63,660 bases of DNA from Paracoccaceae bacterium. GTDB lineage: Bacteria; Pseudomonadota; Alphaproteobacteria; Rhodobacterales; Rhodobacteraceae. How positions within the stretch are numbered: the first letter of the stretch is position 1; every line of letters begins with the position of its first letter. Positions 1 through 8,405 of this stretch are shown piece after piece. The stretch lies in contig JAOADN010000009.1 of the NCBI GenBank assembly GCA_026417295.1, forward strand, positions 1-63,660, written 5' to 3'. Made by a program: the position numbers and the translations under genes. The notes under the pieces were generated by a model. That model was not told the DNA's origin. It saw only the letters and a list, made by a program, of their open reading frames with translations, and did not search any database.

Positions 1-860
1 GCCAGCAGCCCCGCAGGCAGGGCAGCGCGTGCGGCCGCCACGAGCACGTCGCCGGCCGCGCCGTCGCCGGGATCGCCGTCCTCGCGCCCCTCGCCGGGCT
101 CGGCCGCGCTTGGAGGCGGGGGCGGCCCGGCCTCTGCCGCGGCAGGCAGGGCATGGTGGGCAAGGGTCAGGGCCGCGGCCACCCCGAGGTCATCCCCGGA
201 CGGCATGTCCCGCCCCTCGAGGGCGGCATGCGCGCGGGCCGCCTGTCCGGCGGCGATGAGCGCGCGCATCGAGGCCACGCCGAGCGATGCGGCAGCCCGG
301 GCCAGCGCGACCTGGGCAGCCTCCGGCAGCGGCAGTCCCGCGAGCCGCGCCCGCGCCCTGGCCAGCGTCCCGGCGGACAGGCGGGGCGCCGCGGAGGCGG
401 GACCGATGCCATCAAGCGTCGCGAAAAGGCCCAGCCGGTCGGTGAGCGCGCCGGGCGGGACCTCGTCGGTCGCCGCGCCCTCGTCGAGGGCGAGGACCGC
501 GATCCGTCCGGCGTCGATCGCGGCGCCAAGCCGCGCAGCCAGGCCGGGCGGGCAGCGTTCGGCCATGGTGAGGACGACGATCCCGCCTTTCTCGATGAGG
601 CCGGCGCGGTGAACCGGCCGCCGCAGGGCCAGCGTCGCCGCGAGGTCCACGCCGCCGAAGAGCGCCTCGTCGTCGGTCGCCGGCGAGATGCGGCTGACGG
701 GCAGGGCTTCCGCCAGCGCCGCGACCAGGCGCTCGCGTCGCGGGCCGGCCGTCGCACGCAGCCAAAGGCCGCCGACGAGAGGGCCGGCGACGGCAAGGAT
801 CTCTGCCGCAAGCACGGCCGCCTGCACCGGTCCGGCGGGATCGGCGGGGCCGGGCTTCAC
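1..860 (-). CDS. bchD: Magnesium chelatase subunit D (partial, C-terminus beyond window)
   Basis: BchD forms, with BchI, the ATP-dependent motor that lets BchH insert Mg2+ into protoporphyrin IX, the first committed step of bacteriochlorophyll synthesis. The reading frame opens with GTG at 860, whose TG is shared with the bchI TGA (GTGA overlap, translational coupling), and runs off the left edge after 286 codons. Residues ~1-230 form the degenerate AAA+ domain typical of BchD, with a LFGGVDLAATLA segment near residue 68 and no intact Walker A motif. From ~238 the Pro/Asp/Glu-rich linker begins. The C-terminal integrin I (MIDAS) domain must lie outside the window. Its place after bchI is the canonical Rhodobacter order. 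Confidence 0.93.
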   Translation of the reverse strand, partial: MKPGPADPAGPVQAAVLAAEILAVAGPLVGGLWLRATAGPRRERLVAALAEALPVSRISPATDDEALFGGVDLAATLALRRPVHRAGLIEKGGIVVLTMAERCPPGLAARLGAAIDAGRIAVLALDEGAATDEVPPGALTDRLGLFATLDGIGPASAAPRLSAGTLARARARLAGLPLPEAAQVALARAAASLGVASMRALIAAGQAARAHAALEGRDMPSGDDLGVAAALTLAHHALPAAAEAGPPPPPSAAEPGEGREDGDPGDGAAGDVLVAAARAALPAGLL

Positions 861-1861
861 CCGAAGACCTCTGTCACCACGCGGGCCACGCGGACCTCGG
901 TTCCGGCCTCGTCCAGCGGGTCGCGCCTGAGCCGGTGGCGCAGCGCGGCCGCGGCGACCTGGCGCAGGTGCGACCGGTCGGGTGCAGCATCCCCCTGATA
1001 GGCGGCCAGCGCGCGGGCGGCACGGACCAGCGTGAGCTCCCCGCGCAGGCCGTCGGCGCCGAGCGCGAGGCAGAGCGCCGCACTGTCGCGCAGGAAGGGT
1101 TCGGGCGCAGGCATGTCGGCCAGCCGCTCGCGTGCCGCGAGGATGCGGTTGCGGATTGCCCCGTCCCGGCCACGCCACTTTCGTGCGAAGCCCTCGGGAT
1201 CGGCGTCGAAGGCGGTGCGGCGACGGATCACCTCTACCCTCGTGTCGATGTCGGCGGGCGAGACGACATCGACCGAGAGCCCGAAGCGGTCGAGCAGCTG
1301 GGGGCGCAGTTCGCCCTCCTCCGGATTGCCCGAGCCCACAAGCACGAAGCGCGCCGCGTGGCGGACCGAGAGACCCTCGCGCTCGACGACGTTCTCGCCC
1401 GAGGCGGCGGCATCGAGCAGGAGATCGACGACGTGATCCTCGAGCAGGTTGACCTCGTCGATGTAGAGGTAGCCGCGGTTCGCCTGGGCCAGGAGGCCGG
1501 GCTGGAACCTCTTCTGGCCGTGGACGAGGGCACTCTCGATGTCGAGCGCGCCGGTGACGCGATCCTCCGTCACCCCGAGGGGCAGGTCGACGACGGGCGT
1601 CGGACGCCTGACGATCCGCCGGCCGACGGGCCCGGCCCAGTCGGGAACCTCGGCCGGGCTGGAGGAGTTGACAGGGCAGCCCTCGACCACGGCGATCGGC
1701 GGCAGGAGCGCGGCAAGCCCCCGCACCGCCGTCGACTTTCCGGTGCCGCGATCGCCGAAGACGAGGACCCCGCCGATGGCAGGATCCACTGCGGTCAGGA
1801 TCAGGGCGGTCTTCATCTCGTCCTGTCCGACGATTGCGGAGAAGGGATAGGCGATCCTCAT
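857..1861 (-). CDS. bchI: Magnesium chelatase ATPase subunit I
   Basis: AAA+ ATPase of magnesium chelatase, working with BchD and BchH in the cytosol. The protein is 334 aa, the usual size. The N-terminus MRIAYPFSAIVGQDEMK is diagnostic. Walker A GDRGTGKST is at residues 36-44 and a Walker B-like YLYIDEVNLLEDH segment follows. The frame stays open upstream into crtA, but the ATG at 1861 is chosen because homology begins exactly there and it overlaps the crtA stop as ATGA. Order crtA-bchI-bchD suggests one leftward operon expressed from the crtA promoter region. Confidence 0.97.
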   Translation of the reverse strand: MRIAYPFSAIVGQDEMKTALILTAVDPAIGGVLVFGDRGTGKSTAVRGLAALLPPIAVVEGCPVNSSSPAEVPDWAGPVGRRIVRRPTPVVDLPLGVTEDRVTGALDIESALVHGQKRFQPGLLAQANRGYLYIDEVNLLEDHVVDLLLDAAASGENVVEREGLSVRHAARFVLVGSGNPEEGELRPQLLDRFGLSVDVVSPADIDTRVEVIRRRTAFDADPEGFARKWRGRDGAIRNRILAARERLADMPAPEPFLRDSAALCLALGADGLRGELTLVRAARALAAYQGDAAPDRSHLRQVAAAALRHRLRRDPLDEAGTEVRVARVVTEVFG

Positions 1862-2577
1862 GATCCGGCAGCGATCCTTTCCAGCGGGCGCGTGCCCTGC
1901 CATGTCCCGCTGTCGCCGATCACGGCGAAGCGCGCATAGAGTTCCTCGCGGAACCATCCTTCCTCGCGCACGGCGCGGATGGCGCGCCCGTGCGGACCGT
2001 CGCCGCGGGCGAAGGCGGCCATCCCGGCAGCATCGGGCCAGATCGAGAAGGTGACCTGGTGCAGCCACGGCACCTCGCCGATGCCGATCTTGAAGACGAC
2101 GTTCGGATCGCGGCCGATGACTTCCGAGATGGCGGGGACACGTCCCCAGAACCTGAGAAGCACCGACGGGCGGATCGTGGCGCGCGTCAGGGCAGCGATC
2201 GGCCCGCCGGGTCGCGGCCCCGGGGAGGGCAGGAAGGGCTCGCGCCCCGACCAGCGCCCGCGCGACTGGAGCGGGGAGAGGAACACCGTCCAGCCTTCTG
2301 CCGCCCTCCGGTGCCAGCGGCGGAAGAGCGCCGAGCGCGAAGTCACGTCGCGGGCCGTCGCCTCGTCGTCCCAGACGGCCAGGATTGCCCAGACGGCGGT
2401 GTTGGGAAGGGGGGTGAAGCCTTCGCCCGTACCCGACCCGCAGAGCTTCCAGAATCGCGCCTCGGGCATCCGCGCGAGGGCCGCCCGCGAGGCACCCATC
2501 TGGCCGAGCGCCCAGACCCGGCCCGTCAGCGAGGCAAATCTGAAGAGGGAAAGGCTCACGGTCTGGATGGTCGGCAC
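1858..2577 (-). CDS. crtA: Spheroidene monooxygenase
   Basis: CrtA introduces the keto group that turns spheroidene into spheroidenone (and hydroxyspheroidene likewise) when oxygen is present, the final step of the spheroidene branch. The 239-aa product carries family segments LFRFASLTGRVWALGQMG near the N-terminus and RPSVLLRFWGRVP, GIGEVPWLHQVTFSIWPD and GTWQG near the C-terminus. It overlaps bchI by 4 bp. It is divergent from crtI, and the shared 120-bp region carries two PpsR-type palindromes, so oxygen/light repression is expected. Presence of crtA separates this organism from spirilloxanthin producers. Confidence 0.96.
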   Translation of the reverse strand: MPTIQTVSLSLFRFASLTGRVWALGQMGASRAALARMPEARFWKLCGSGTGEGFTPLPNTAVWAILAVWDDEATARDVTSRSALFRRWHRRAAEGWTVFLSPLQSRGRWSGREPFLPSPGPRPGGPIAALTRATIRPSVLLRFWGRVPAISEVIGRDPNVVFKIGIGEVPWLHQVTFSIWPDAAGMAAFARGDGPHGRAIRAVREEGWFREELYARFAVIGDSGTWQGTRPLERIAAGS

Positions 2578-2590
2578 TCCCCCGCCCGGA

Positions 2591-2608
2591 TGTCAACACA
2601 GATTTACA
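2591..2608. promoter_or_regulatory. PpsR/CrtJ-type operator (crtA-proximal)
   Basis: Exact TGT-N12-ACA palindrome (TGTCAACACAGATTTACA) 14 bp upstream of the crtA start. This is the consensus bound by the aerobic repressor PpsR/CrtJ in Rhodobacter photosynthesis clusters. The assignment rests on motif and location only. Confidence 0.85.
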
Positions 2609-2664
2609 CTGACGGCGCCGCGTTTGAAGCCTTCAGGCGCACGCGGAATGCAAAATTGCTGAGT

Positions 2665-2682
2665 TGTAAATCAGACTGGACA
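2665..2682. promoter_or_regulatory. PpsR/CrtJ-type operator (crtI-proximal)
   Basis: Exact TGT-N12-ACA palindrome (TGTAAATCAGACTGGACA) ending 15 bp before the crtI ATG at 2698. Its centre is 74 bp from that of the crtA-proximal site, about seven helical turns, compatible with cooperative binding by looping of the repressor. Confidence 0.85.
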
Positions 2683-2697
2683 TATTAGTCTGTGCGC

Positions 2698-4284
2698 ATG
2701 GTGGCACACAGGACCCCGGCGCGGTTCGACCGGAGCACGACGGGCGCGTCGGCGCCCCGGCCCCATGCCTGTGTCATCGGGGCCGGACTGGGCGGGCTGG
2801 CCGCCGCAATGCGGCTGGCGGCGAAGGGTTACCGGGTGACGGTCGTCGACCGGCTGGGCGGACCAGGCGGACGCGGCACCTCGATCAGCCGCGGCGGGCA
2901 CCGTTTCGACCTCGGGCCGACGATCGTGACGGTGCCGCAGGTGTTCCGCGATCTCTGGGCGGCCTGCGGCATGGACTTCGACCGCGACGTCGAGCTTGTC
3001 GGGCTGGACCCCTTCTACGAGATCCGCTGGCCGGATGGCAGCCGCTTCACCGTGCGCGGCTCGCCCGAGGCGATGCGCGAGGAGGTGCGGCGACTTTCGC
3101 CCGGCGACCTGACCGGCTGGGAGAGATTCCGGCGGGACGCCGAGGTCCGCTACCGTTTCGGATTCGAGGAACTCGGGCGGCGCCCGATGCACCGGCTGCG
3201 GGACCTGGTCAGGGTCCTGCCGAGATTCGCCCTGCTGCGGGCGGATCGGTCGATCCATGCCCTTGCGGCCGCGCGTGTCCGTGACGAGCGGCTGCGCATG
3301 GCCCTGTCCTTCCATCCGCTGTTCATCGGCGGCGACCCGTTCCACGTCACCTCGATGTATGCGCTTGTCAATCACCTGGAGAGCGCCTTCGGCGTGCACT
3401 ATGCCATGGGCGGCGTGGCGGCGCTGGCGCAAGCGATGCAGGATGCCGGCGCCCGGCTGGGCGTGACCTTCCACTACGGGGCGGAGGTCGCGGAAATCCT
3501 GGTGCAGGGCGGCCGGGCAGCCGGCCTGCGCCTGAGCGACGGGCGGCGCATCGCGGCGGACATCGTGGTATCGAACGCGGATGCCGGCCACACCTATGAC
3601 CGGCTGCTGCCGGGCACGGCGCGCCGGCGCTGGAGCCGACGGCGTCTCGGGCGGCTGCGCTGGTCAATGGGCCTTTTCGTCTGGTACTTCGGCACCCGCG
3701 GGACGCGCGGCCTGTGGCCGGATGTCGGCCACCACACGATCCTGAACGGGCCGCGCTATCGCGGGCTGACGCGGGACATCTTCATCCGCGGGCGGCTGGC
3801 CGGGGACATGAGCCTCTACGTCCACCGCCCCTCGGTGACCGACCCGAGCTGCGCGCCGGCCGGCGACGACACGTTCTATGCACTGAGCCCGGTGCCGCAT
3901 CTGGGCCATGCCGATCCGGTGGACTGGTCGGCCGAGGCAGAACCCTACCGACGGCGTGTCGCGGAGGTCCTCGAGGCCTCGCTGCTGCCCGGGCTGCGCG
4001 AGCGTATCGGCGAGAGCATGGTCTTCACGCCCGAGACGTTCCGCGACCGCTATCTTTCGCCCCACGGCTGCGGGTTCTCGATCGAGCCGCGGATCCTTCA
4101 GTCGGCCTGGTTCCGTCCGCACAACGTGAGCGAGGAGCTGCCGGGGCTGTTCCTCGTGGGGGCGGGCACCCATCCGGGGGCCGGGTTGCCCGGCGTCGTG
4201 ACCTCGGCCGAGGTGCTTGCGAGCCTGGTGCCTGACGCCGCTGCCGCCCCGGCGCAGGGCGCGCTCGATATGGCGGCGGAGTAG
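2698..4284 (+). CDS. crtI: Phytoene desaturase (neurosporene-forming type)
   Basis: FAD-dependent desaturase taking phytoene to neurosporene (three steps) in the spheroidene pathway. The product from ATG 2698 is 528 aa; a GTG two codons upstream (2692) is an alternative. The dinucleotide-binding motif VIGAGLGGLAAAMRL is at residues 26-40, followed by PGGRGTSISRGGHRFDLGPT. RFALSFHPLFIGG-like and RWSMGLFVWYFGT-like segments and the C-terminal GLFLVGAGTHPGAGLPGV are strongly CrtI. crtB starts 5 bp after the stop. Expression is probably from the divergent, PpsR-controlled crtA-crtI region. Confidence 0.97.
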   Translation: MVAHRTPARFDRSTTGASAPRPHACVIGAGLGGLAAAMRLAAKGYRVTVVDRLGGPGGRGTSISRGGHRFDLGPTIVTVPQVFRDLWAACGMDFDRDVELVGLDPFYEIRWPDGSRFTVRGSPEAMREEVRRLSPGDLTGWERFRRDAEVRYRFGFEELGRRPMHRLRDLVRVLPRFALLRADRSIHALAAARVRDERLRMALSFHPLFIGGDPFHVTSMYALVNHLESAFGVHYAMGGVAALAQAMQDAGARLGVTFHYGAEVAEILVQGGRAAGLRLSDGRRIAADIVVSNADAGHTYDRLLPGTARRRWSRRRLGRLRWSMGLFVWYFGTRGTRGLWPDVGHHTILNGPRYRGLTRDIFIRGRLAGDMSLYVHRPSVTDPSCAPAGDDTFYALSPVPHLGHADPVDWSAEAEPYRRRVAEVLEASLLPGLRERIGESMVFTPETFRDRYLSPHGCGFSIEPRILQSAWFRPHNVSEELPGLFLVGAGTHPGAGLPGVVTSAEVLASLVPDAAAAPAQGALDMAAE

Positions 4285-4288
4285 GCCG

Positions 4289-5329
4289 ATGATCGCACCC
4301 GCCGATCTGGAGCACTGCCGGGAAGCGATCCGCAACGGATCGCGCAGCTTTCACGCCGCCTCGCTGCTCATGCCCCGGCGGGTCCGCGACCGGGCCCTTG
4401 CGCTCTATGCCTTCTGCCGGCTGGCGGACGATGCGGTGGACGAGCAGGCCGACAAGACCGGTGCGGTGCTGAGGTTGCGCGACAGGCTGGACGCCGTCTT
4501 TGCGGGGCGCCCGGCCGATGCCCCCGCCGACCGGGCCTTCGCGGGGGTGGTGGCAGAGACGGACATGCCGCGGGCCCTTCCCGAGGCCCTGCTCGAGGGC
4601 TTTGCCTGGGATGCCGATGGCCGACGCTACCGCACCCTGTCGGAGGTGATGGCCTACGCGGCGCGGGTCGCCGCCGCCGTCGGGGCGATGATGTGCGTCC
4701 TGATGGGCGTGCGCGACCGTCACGCCCTTGCGCGGGCCTGCGACCTGGGCCTTGCGATGCAGCTGACGAACATCGCCCGGGACGTGGGCGAGGATGCCCG
4801 GGCGGGGCGGCTATACCTGCCGCTCGACTGGTTCGAGGAGGCCGGGATCGGGCCCGACGACTTCCTGGGCGCGCCGCGGGCCGTGCCGGAGGTGCGGCGC
4901 ATGACGCGCCGGATCCTGGCAAGGGCCGCCGACCTTTATGCCAGGTCCGAGGCGGGCATCCCGCGCCTTCCCCCGTCCTGCCGGCCGGCGATCTTTGCGG
5001 CGCGGCACTGCTACGGCGCGATCGGCGGTGCGGTGGCGCGCAACGGGTTCGACAGCATCGGCCGCCGGGCACGGACGACCGGCGCGCGGAAGGGGGCGCT
5101 GCTTGCGCTGTCCTTCCTGCGCGGCGCGGCAAGCCCGGTCCTGCCCCTTTCGGCGACGCTCTATGCCCGGCCCGAGCCTGAGGTCGCCTTCCTCGTCGAG
5201 GCGGCGGCCTGCGGTGCCGCGAAGCCGGCCGGACGGGGCGAGGCGCTCCTGTCGCTGCTGGCAGATCTCGAGGCGCGCGACCGCGAGCGGCGGCGGGCGG
5301 CGGCGCAGGTGCGGCCGGGCACGGCCTGA
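4289..5329 (+). CDS. crtB: Phytoene synthase
   Basis: Condenses two geranylgeranyl diphosphates into phytoene. The 346-aa product has the two Asp-rich substrate-Mg motifs of squalene/phytoene synthases: RLADDAVDEQ at residues ~45-53 and NIARDVGEDARAGRLYLP near residue 155, followed by RSEAGIPRLP. The frame remains open far upstream inside crtI, but ATG 4289 is selected since it lies 4 nt after the crtI stop and begins the homologous N-terminus. Operon with crtI, and possibly tspO, which starts 24 bp downstream. Confidence 0.97.
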   Translation: MIAPADLEHCREAIRNGSRSFHAASLLMPRRVRDRALALYAFCRLADDAVDEQADKTGAVLRLRDRLDAVFAGRPADAPADRAFAGVVAETDMPRALPEALLEGFAWDADGRRYRTLSEVMAYAARVAAAVGAMMCVLMGVRDRHALARACDLGLAMQLTNIARDVGEDARAGRLYLPLDWFEEAGIGPDDFLGAPRAVPEVRRMTRRILARAADLYARSEAGIPRLPPSCRPAIFAARHCYGAIGGAVARNGFDSIGRRARTTGARKGALLALSFLRGAASPVLPLSATLYARPEPEVAFLVEAAACGAAKPAGRGEALLSLLADLEARDRERRRAAAQVRPGTA

Positions 5330-5353
5330 AGGGCGGCCGGCGGGGAGGGACGA

Positions 5354-5821
5354 ATGGACTGGTGGGTGTTCGCAACCTATTTCGGCGCCTGCTGCGCGGC
5401 GGCGGCGACCGGGGCCATGTTCCAGCCGGGCGACTGGTACCGCAGCCTGGACCGCCCGTCCTGGACCCCGCCCGACTGGGTCTTCCCGACCGTCTGGACG
5501 GTGCTTTACGTCCTGATGTCCTGGTCGGCGACACGGGTTGCCGCGGTGCCAGGATCGGGGCAGGCGCTGGCGCTGTGGTCCCTGCAGATCGCCCTGAACA
5601 CGCTGTGGACGCCGGTCTTCTTCGGACTGCGGCGGATGCGCGCCGGGATGGTGGTCATCGTCCTGCTCTGGCTGGCCGTGGCGGCAACCACGGTTGCCTT
5701 CTGGCGCGCGGACTGGGTGGCGGGCCTGATGTTCGTCCCCTACCTCGCCTGGTGCTCGATCGCGGCGGCGCTCAACTGGGCGGTCTGGCGGCGCAATCCC
5801 GCGGCGGGGGCGGGCGCCTGA
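5354..5821 (+). CDS. tspO: TspO/MBR family tryptophan-rich sensory protein
   Basis: Outer-membrane-associated tryptophan-rich protein of the TspO/peripheral benzodiazepine receptor family (formerly CrtK). In Rhodobacter sphaeroides it modulates photosynthesis gene expression in response to oxygen, probably through tetrapyrrole transport or turnover. The 155-aa product has five hydrophobic segments and the family signature RPSWTPPDWVFPTVWTVLY near residue 35, with LNTLWTPVFFGL near 80 and LNWAVWRRNP at the C-terminus. It sits between crtB and the convergent crtC, the usual Rhodobacter position. Three tandem palindromes follow the stop. Confidence 0.95.
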   Translation: MDWWVFATYFGACCAAAATGAMFQPGDWYRSLDRPSWTPPDWVFPTVWTVLYVLMSWSATRVAAVPGSGQALALWSLQIALNTLWTPVFFGLRRMRAGMVVIVLLWLAVAATTVAFWRADWVAGLMFVPYLAWCSIAAALNWAVWRRNPAAGAGA

Positions 5822-5858
5822 CGGTCCCTGTCGCGGGGGGCAGCGGCGTCGCAGGGGC

Positions 5859-5930
5859 GGGGATGCGGTTTGCAAACCGCATCCCCATGCCGCTGTGCAG
5901 CGGCATGGGGACGGGCCTTGCAAGGCCCGT
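5859..5930. repeat. Three consecutive palindromes between convergent tspO and crtC
   Basis: Three head-to-tail dyads fill most of this intergenic region. The first (5859-5886) is a perfect 28-bp palindrome, half-site GGGGATGCGGTTTG. The second (5883-5910) pairs CCCCATGCCGCTG with CAGCGGCATGGGG around TG and shares its CCCC with the first. The third (5911-5930) is the perfect 20-mer ACGGGCCTTGCAAGGCCCGT. The location between converging operons fits a bidirectional terminator, although no U-tract follows; a REP-like element is the alternative. Confidence 0.8.
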
Positions 5931-5945
5931 GTCCGCGGGGGGGCG

Positions 5946-6785
5946 TCAGGCGGGCCCGGGAACCGCGCCGGCATGGCGCCAGGCACGGCGGCGCGGGACA
6001 CGCAGCGCAAGCATGGGCATGAGCAGCGGTGAGGCGAAGCGATCGAGGTCCAGGACCTCGTGGACGCCCTGCGTCAGTTCCCCTTCCAGCCGCGTCTCGA
6101 CGAGGGCGCGCGCGTAGAAGGGGGCATCGAGCAGGCTGCGGATCTGTCGGGGACGAAAGCCGGGATCGGCCCGGGTCTGGCGCCTGAGGCCCCAGAGCGT
6201 GCGCCCGAACCGCGCGGGGGGCGGCGCGAGGACCTGGCAGGCCGTACCGTCGGGAGCGAATCGCATCGCAAGGTCCAGCCTGCCGCCGTCCCGACGCGTC
6301 GCATCGTAGAAGACGGCGGTTCCCTCGCCGGTCGGATAGCGCCCCCAGGTCCAGCGGCGGAAGTCGGCCTCGAGAGCTGCGGTCCCGAAATTGCCGTCGA
6401 GATAGCCGTGGCCCTGCCAGCGCCATCCGCGGTTCAGGTCGACGTCGATTCGTGCGACCGGAGCGAAAGGGCGCCAGACGTGCCGGCCCCGCGAATCGAG
6501 ATCGGCGGCAAATCCGGACAGGGCGGACGGTGTCACCACGACCCGGCCCCTTACCCGCCCGGGCAGGGGCGGCGCGGCCCACTCGTCAATATCGATGACG
6601 AGCCGGCCGTCCGCCCAGGCCATCCGCGAGGGACCGATGTGCAGCTCTCTCCGCGACCGCCGCAGCGCGGCTGCGCCCCGGTCCGTCATCGTGAAGCGCC
6701 CTCCGGGGCCGTAGGTGGCCACGTTGATGCAGCAGTTGTCCTCGGGGGCGCGCCGTCCGGACCAGCGATACCAGGGCGAGAACAC
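5946..6785 (-). CDS. crtC: Carotenoid 1,2-hydratase (acyclic carotenoid hydratase)
   Basis: CrtC hydrates the psi-end of neurosporene/lycopene to give hydroxy-carotenoids on the way to spheroidene. Recognisable segments are FSPWYRWSGRRAPEDNCCIN, VATYGPGGRFTMTDRG, HGYLDGNFGTAALEADF and RQTRADPGFRPRQIRSLLDA. The span given uses GTG 6785, the first conventional in-frame start (279 aa). However, in-frame homology clearly extends upstream (PPDGYAWWYVDG and IIGFIGSV), overlapping the end of crtD, where no ATG, GTG or TTG exists. CTG at 6920 or a rare ATC/ATA start near 6806 are candidates. Function is secure; the start is not. Confidence 0.85.
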   Translation of the reverse strand: MFSPWYRWSGRRAPEDNCCINVATYGPGGRFTMTDRGAAALRRSRRELHIGPSRMAWADGRLVIDIDEWAAPPLPGRVRGRVVVTPSALSGFAADLDSRGRHVWRPFAPVARIDVDLNRGWRWQGHGYLDGNFGTAALEADFRRWTWGRYPTGEGTAVFYDATRRDGGRLDLAMRFAPDGTACQVLAPPPARFGRTLWGLRRQTRADPGFRPRQIRSLLDAPFYARALVETRLEGELTQGVHEVLDLDRFASPLLMPMLALRVPRRRAWRHAGAVPGPA

Positions 6786-6799
6786 CGATCCGATGAATC

Positions 6800-8377
6800 C
6801 TATGATCGAGAGCGCGCGGCTGGCGTCGTCGGAAATGCCGTCGACATACCACCAGGCATAGCCGTCGGGCGGGACGTCGATGTCGAAGCGGGGAGGGCCC
6901 TCAAGATCGCGTGCGCGCAGTGCATGCCGGAGAGTGCCGCCATCGGCACCCCCGCACCCGGATGCGTCCCGCCCCCCGACAGCCAGAGGCCCGGAAGGGA
7001 CGTCCGCACGGCCGGCCGCCTGAAGGCTGCCAGCGTCCCGTGCGGGGACGGGCCGTACAGCGCGCCCCGGCTGCCCGGGAACATCCGCGCGAATTCCGCC
7101 GGGCCGGTCAGCGCCTCCGGCCCCGGCAGCGGATCGAAGGTCAGGCCGAACCTGTCCCCCAGCGTCGCGAATGTCCTCTCGAGGCATGTTCGGTACTCCT
7201 CGGCCGCCGATGGCGCGGCCGTTCCCCCGGCCGCCGGCGCGTTCATGATGATCTCGAACCGTTCCACCCCGGCAGGCCTTCGCCCCGAGGCGCGATCCTC
7301 GGCGCAGACATAGAGCGTGGGGTCATCGGGCATCCGTCCGGCGTCGATTGGCCCGTGCTCGGCCACCGGGTCGCCGGCGAAGAAGACGTTGTGATGGCCA
7401 AGTTCCGGGCCCGCGCAGCGTGCGGCGAAGCTCCAGACCCAGGCGGACCGGCTGGGCCGGGCGACGGCGCCGGGCGGAACCGCCGATCTGGCGGCCGCGC
7501 CGAGCTGTCCGGCGACCAGGGCGCACGGATCGCCGTTGAAGACGACGTGGCCGGCCCGCAGCACCGATCCGTCGGACAGGGCCACACCTTCCACACGGCC
7601 GCGCGGAGCGAGGATCTCGCGGGCAGCAAGCCCGTAGCGGAAGCCTGCGCCCCTGCCCGCGGCGGCGGCGGCCATCGCCCCGGCAAGCGCGCTCATCCCG
7701 CCGGCGGGGGACCAGACGCCCGAGGCCTCGGCATGCCAGATCAGCGCGAGAACGGCCGGCGAGCGGAAGGGCGAGCCGCCCACATAGGTCGCGTAGCGGC
7801 CGAAGAGCTGCACGAGTCGAGGGTCACGGAACGTCCGCCGGAGCATGCCGTCGAGCGTCCGGCCGGGCAGGAGCCACGGCCAGGCCGCCGGCGCGGCAAG
7901 CGCCCCGAGCGCTGCCCCCGCCGCCGAAGGTCGCGGTGCCCGGATCACCGGCAGTTCGAAGGCGCGGTGGAGCGCGGCCGCGACATGGCGGAAGCGCAGG
8001 AAATCGGCCTCGGCCCCGCGGCCCGCAAAGGCACGGATCGCGGCCGCGTCGCGCGCGGGGTCCCCGCAGAGGTCGAGACGTCCACCGCCGGGCCAGAAGT
8101 GACGCGCGATCTCGTCCTGGCGCTCGACGGCGACCCTGTCGGCCAGCCGTTCCCCCGTTTCGGCAAAGAGCGTCTCGAACACGTCGAGCATGGTCAGCAC
8201 GGTCGGCCCCGCCTCGACCGGCCCCGCCGCGCTGGGCAGGCTGCGCATCTTGCCGCCGGGCGCCTCGGCGGCCTCGACGACCGTGACCGTGAGTCCTGCC
8301 GAAGCAAGGATCATGGCGGCCGCCAGCCCGCCGGCCCCGGCCCCTATGACGGCAACCTCTCTGTCCGCGTCGGGCAT
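6800..8377 (-). CDS. crtD: Methoxyneurosporene / hydroxyneurosporene desaturase (C-3,4 desaturase)
   Basis: CrtI-family FAD enzyme that introduces the C-3,4 double bond in hydroxy- or methoxyneurosporene. It is 525 aa. The FAD-binding VIGAGAGGLAAAMILASAG is at residues ~10-28, then APGGKMRSLPSAAGPVEAGP, and a C-terminal LWLSGGGTHPGAGVPMAALSG. The last ~40 codons, after ILRALPASTSTS, are read from DNA that also encodes the N-terminal homology of crtC in another frame, giving a long same-strand overlap. Start ATG 8377 faces the crtE promoter region with a PpsR-type site. Confidence 0.95.
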   Translation of the reverse strand: MPDADREVAVIGAGAGGLAAAMILASAGLTVTVVEAAEAPGGKMRSLPSAAGPVEAGPTVLTMLDVFETLFAETGERLADRVAVERQDEIARHFWPGGGRLDLCGDPARDAAAIRAFAGRGAEADFLRFRHVAAALHRAFELPVIRAPRPSAAGAALGALAAPAAWPWLLPGRTLDGMLRRTFRDPRLVQLFGRYATYVGGSPFRSPAVLALIWHAEASGVWSPAGGMSALAGAMAAAAAGRGAGFRYGLAAREILAPRGRVEGVALSDGSVLRAGHVVFNGDPCALVAGQLGAAARSAVPPGAVARPSRSAWVWSFAARCAGPELGHHNVFFAGDPVAEHGPIDAGRMPDDPTLYVCAEDRASGRRPAGVERFEIIMNAPAAGGTAAPSAAEEYRTCLERTFATLGDRFGLTFDPLPGPEALTGPAEFARMFPGSRGALYGPSPHGTLAAFRRPAVRTSLPGLWLSGGGTHPGAGVPMAALSGMHCAHAILRALPASTSTSRPTAMPGGMSTAFPTTPAARSRS

Positions 8378-8405
8378 TGCCGAATGTTGACAGACGGCCG
8401 GAATA

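Noticed and set aside
857-2599. A 580-codon frame containing bchI with a long N-terminal extension
   Set aside because: Residues before MRIAYPFSAI are an out-of-frame reading of crtA. bchI starts at 1861 with an ATGA overlap.
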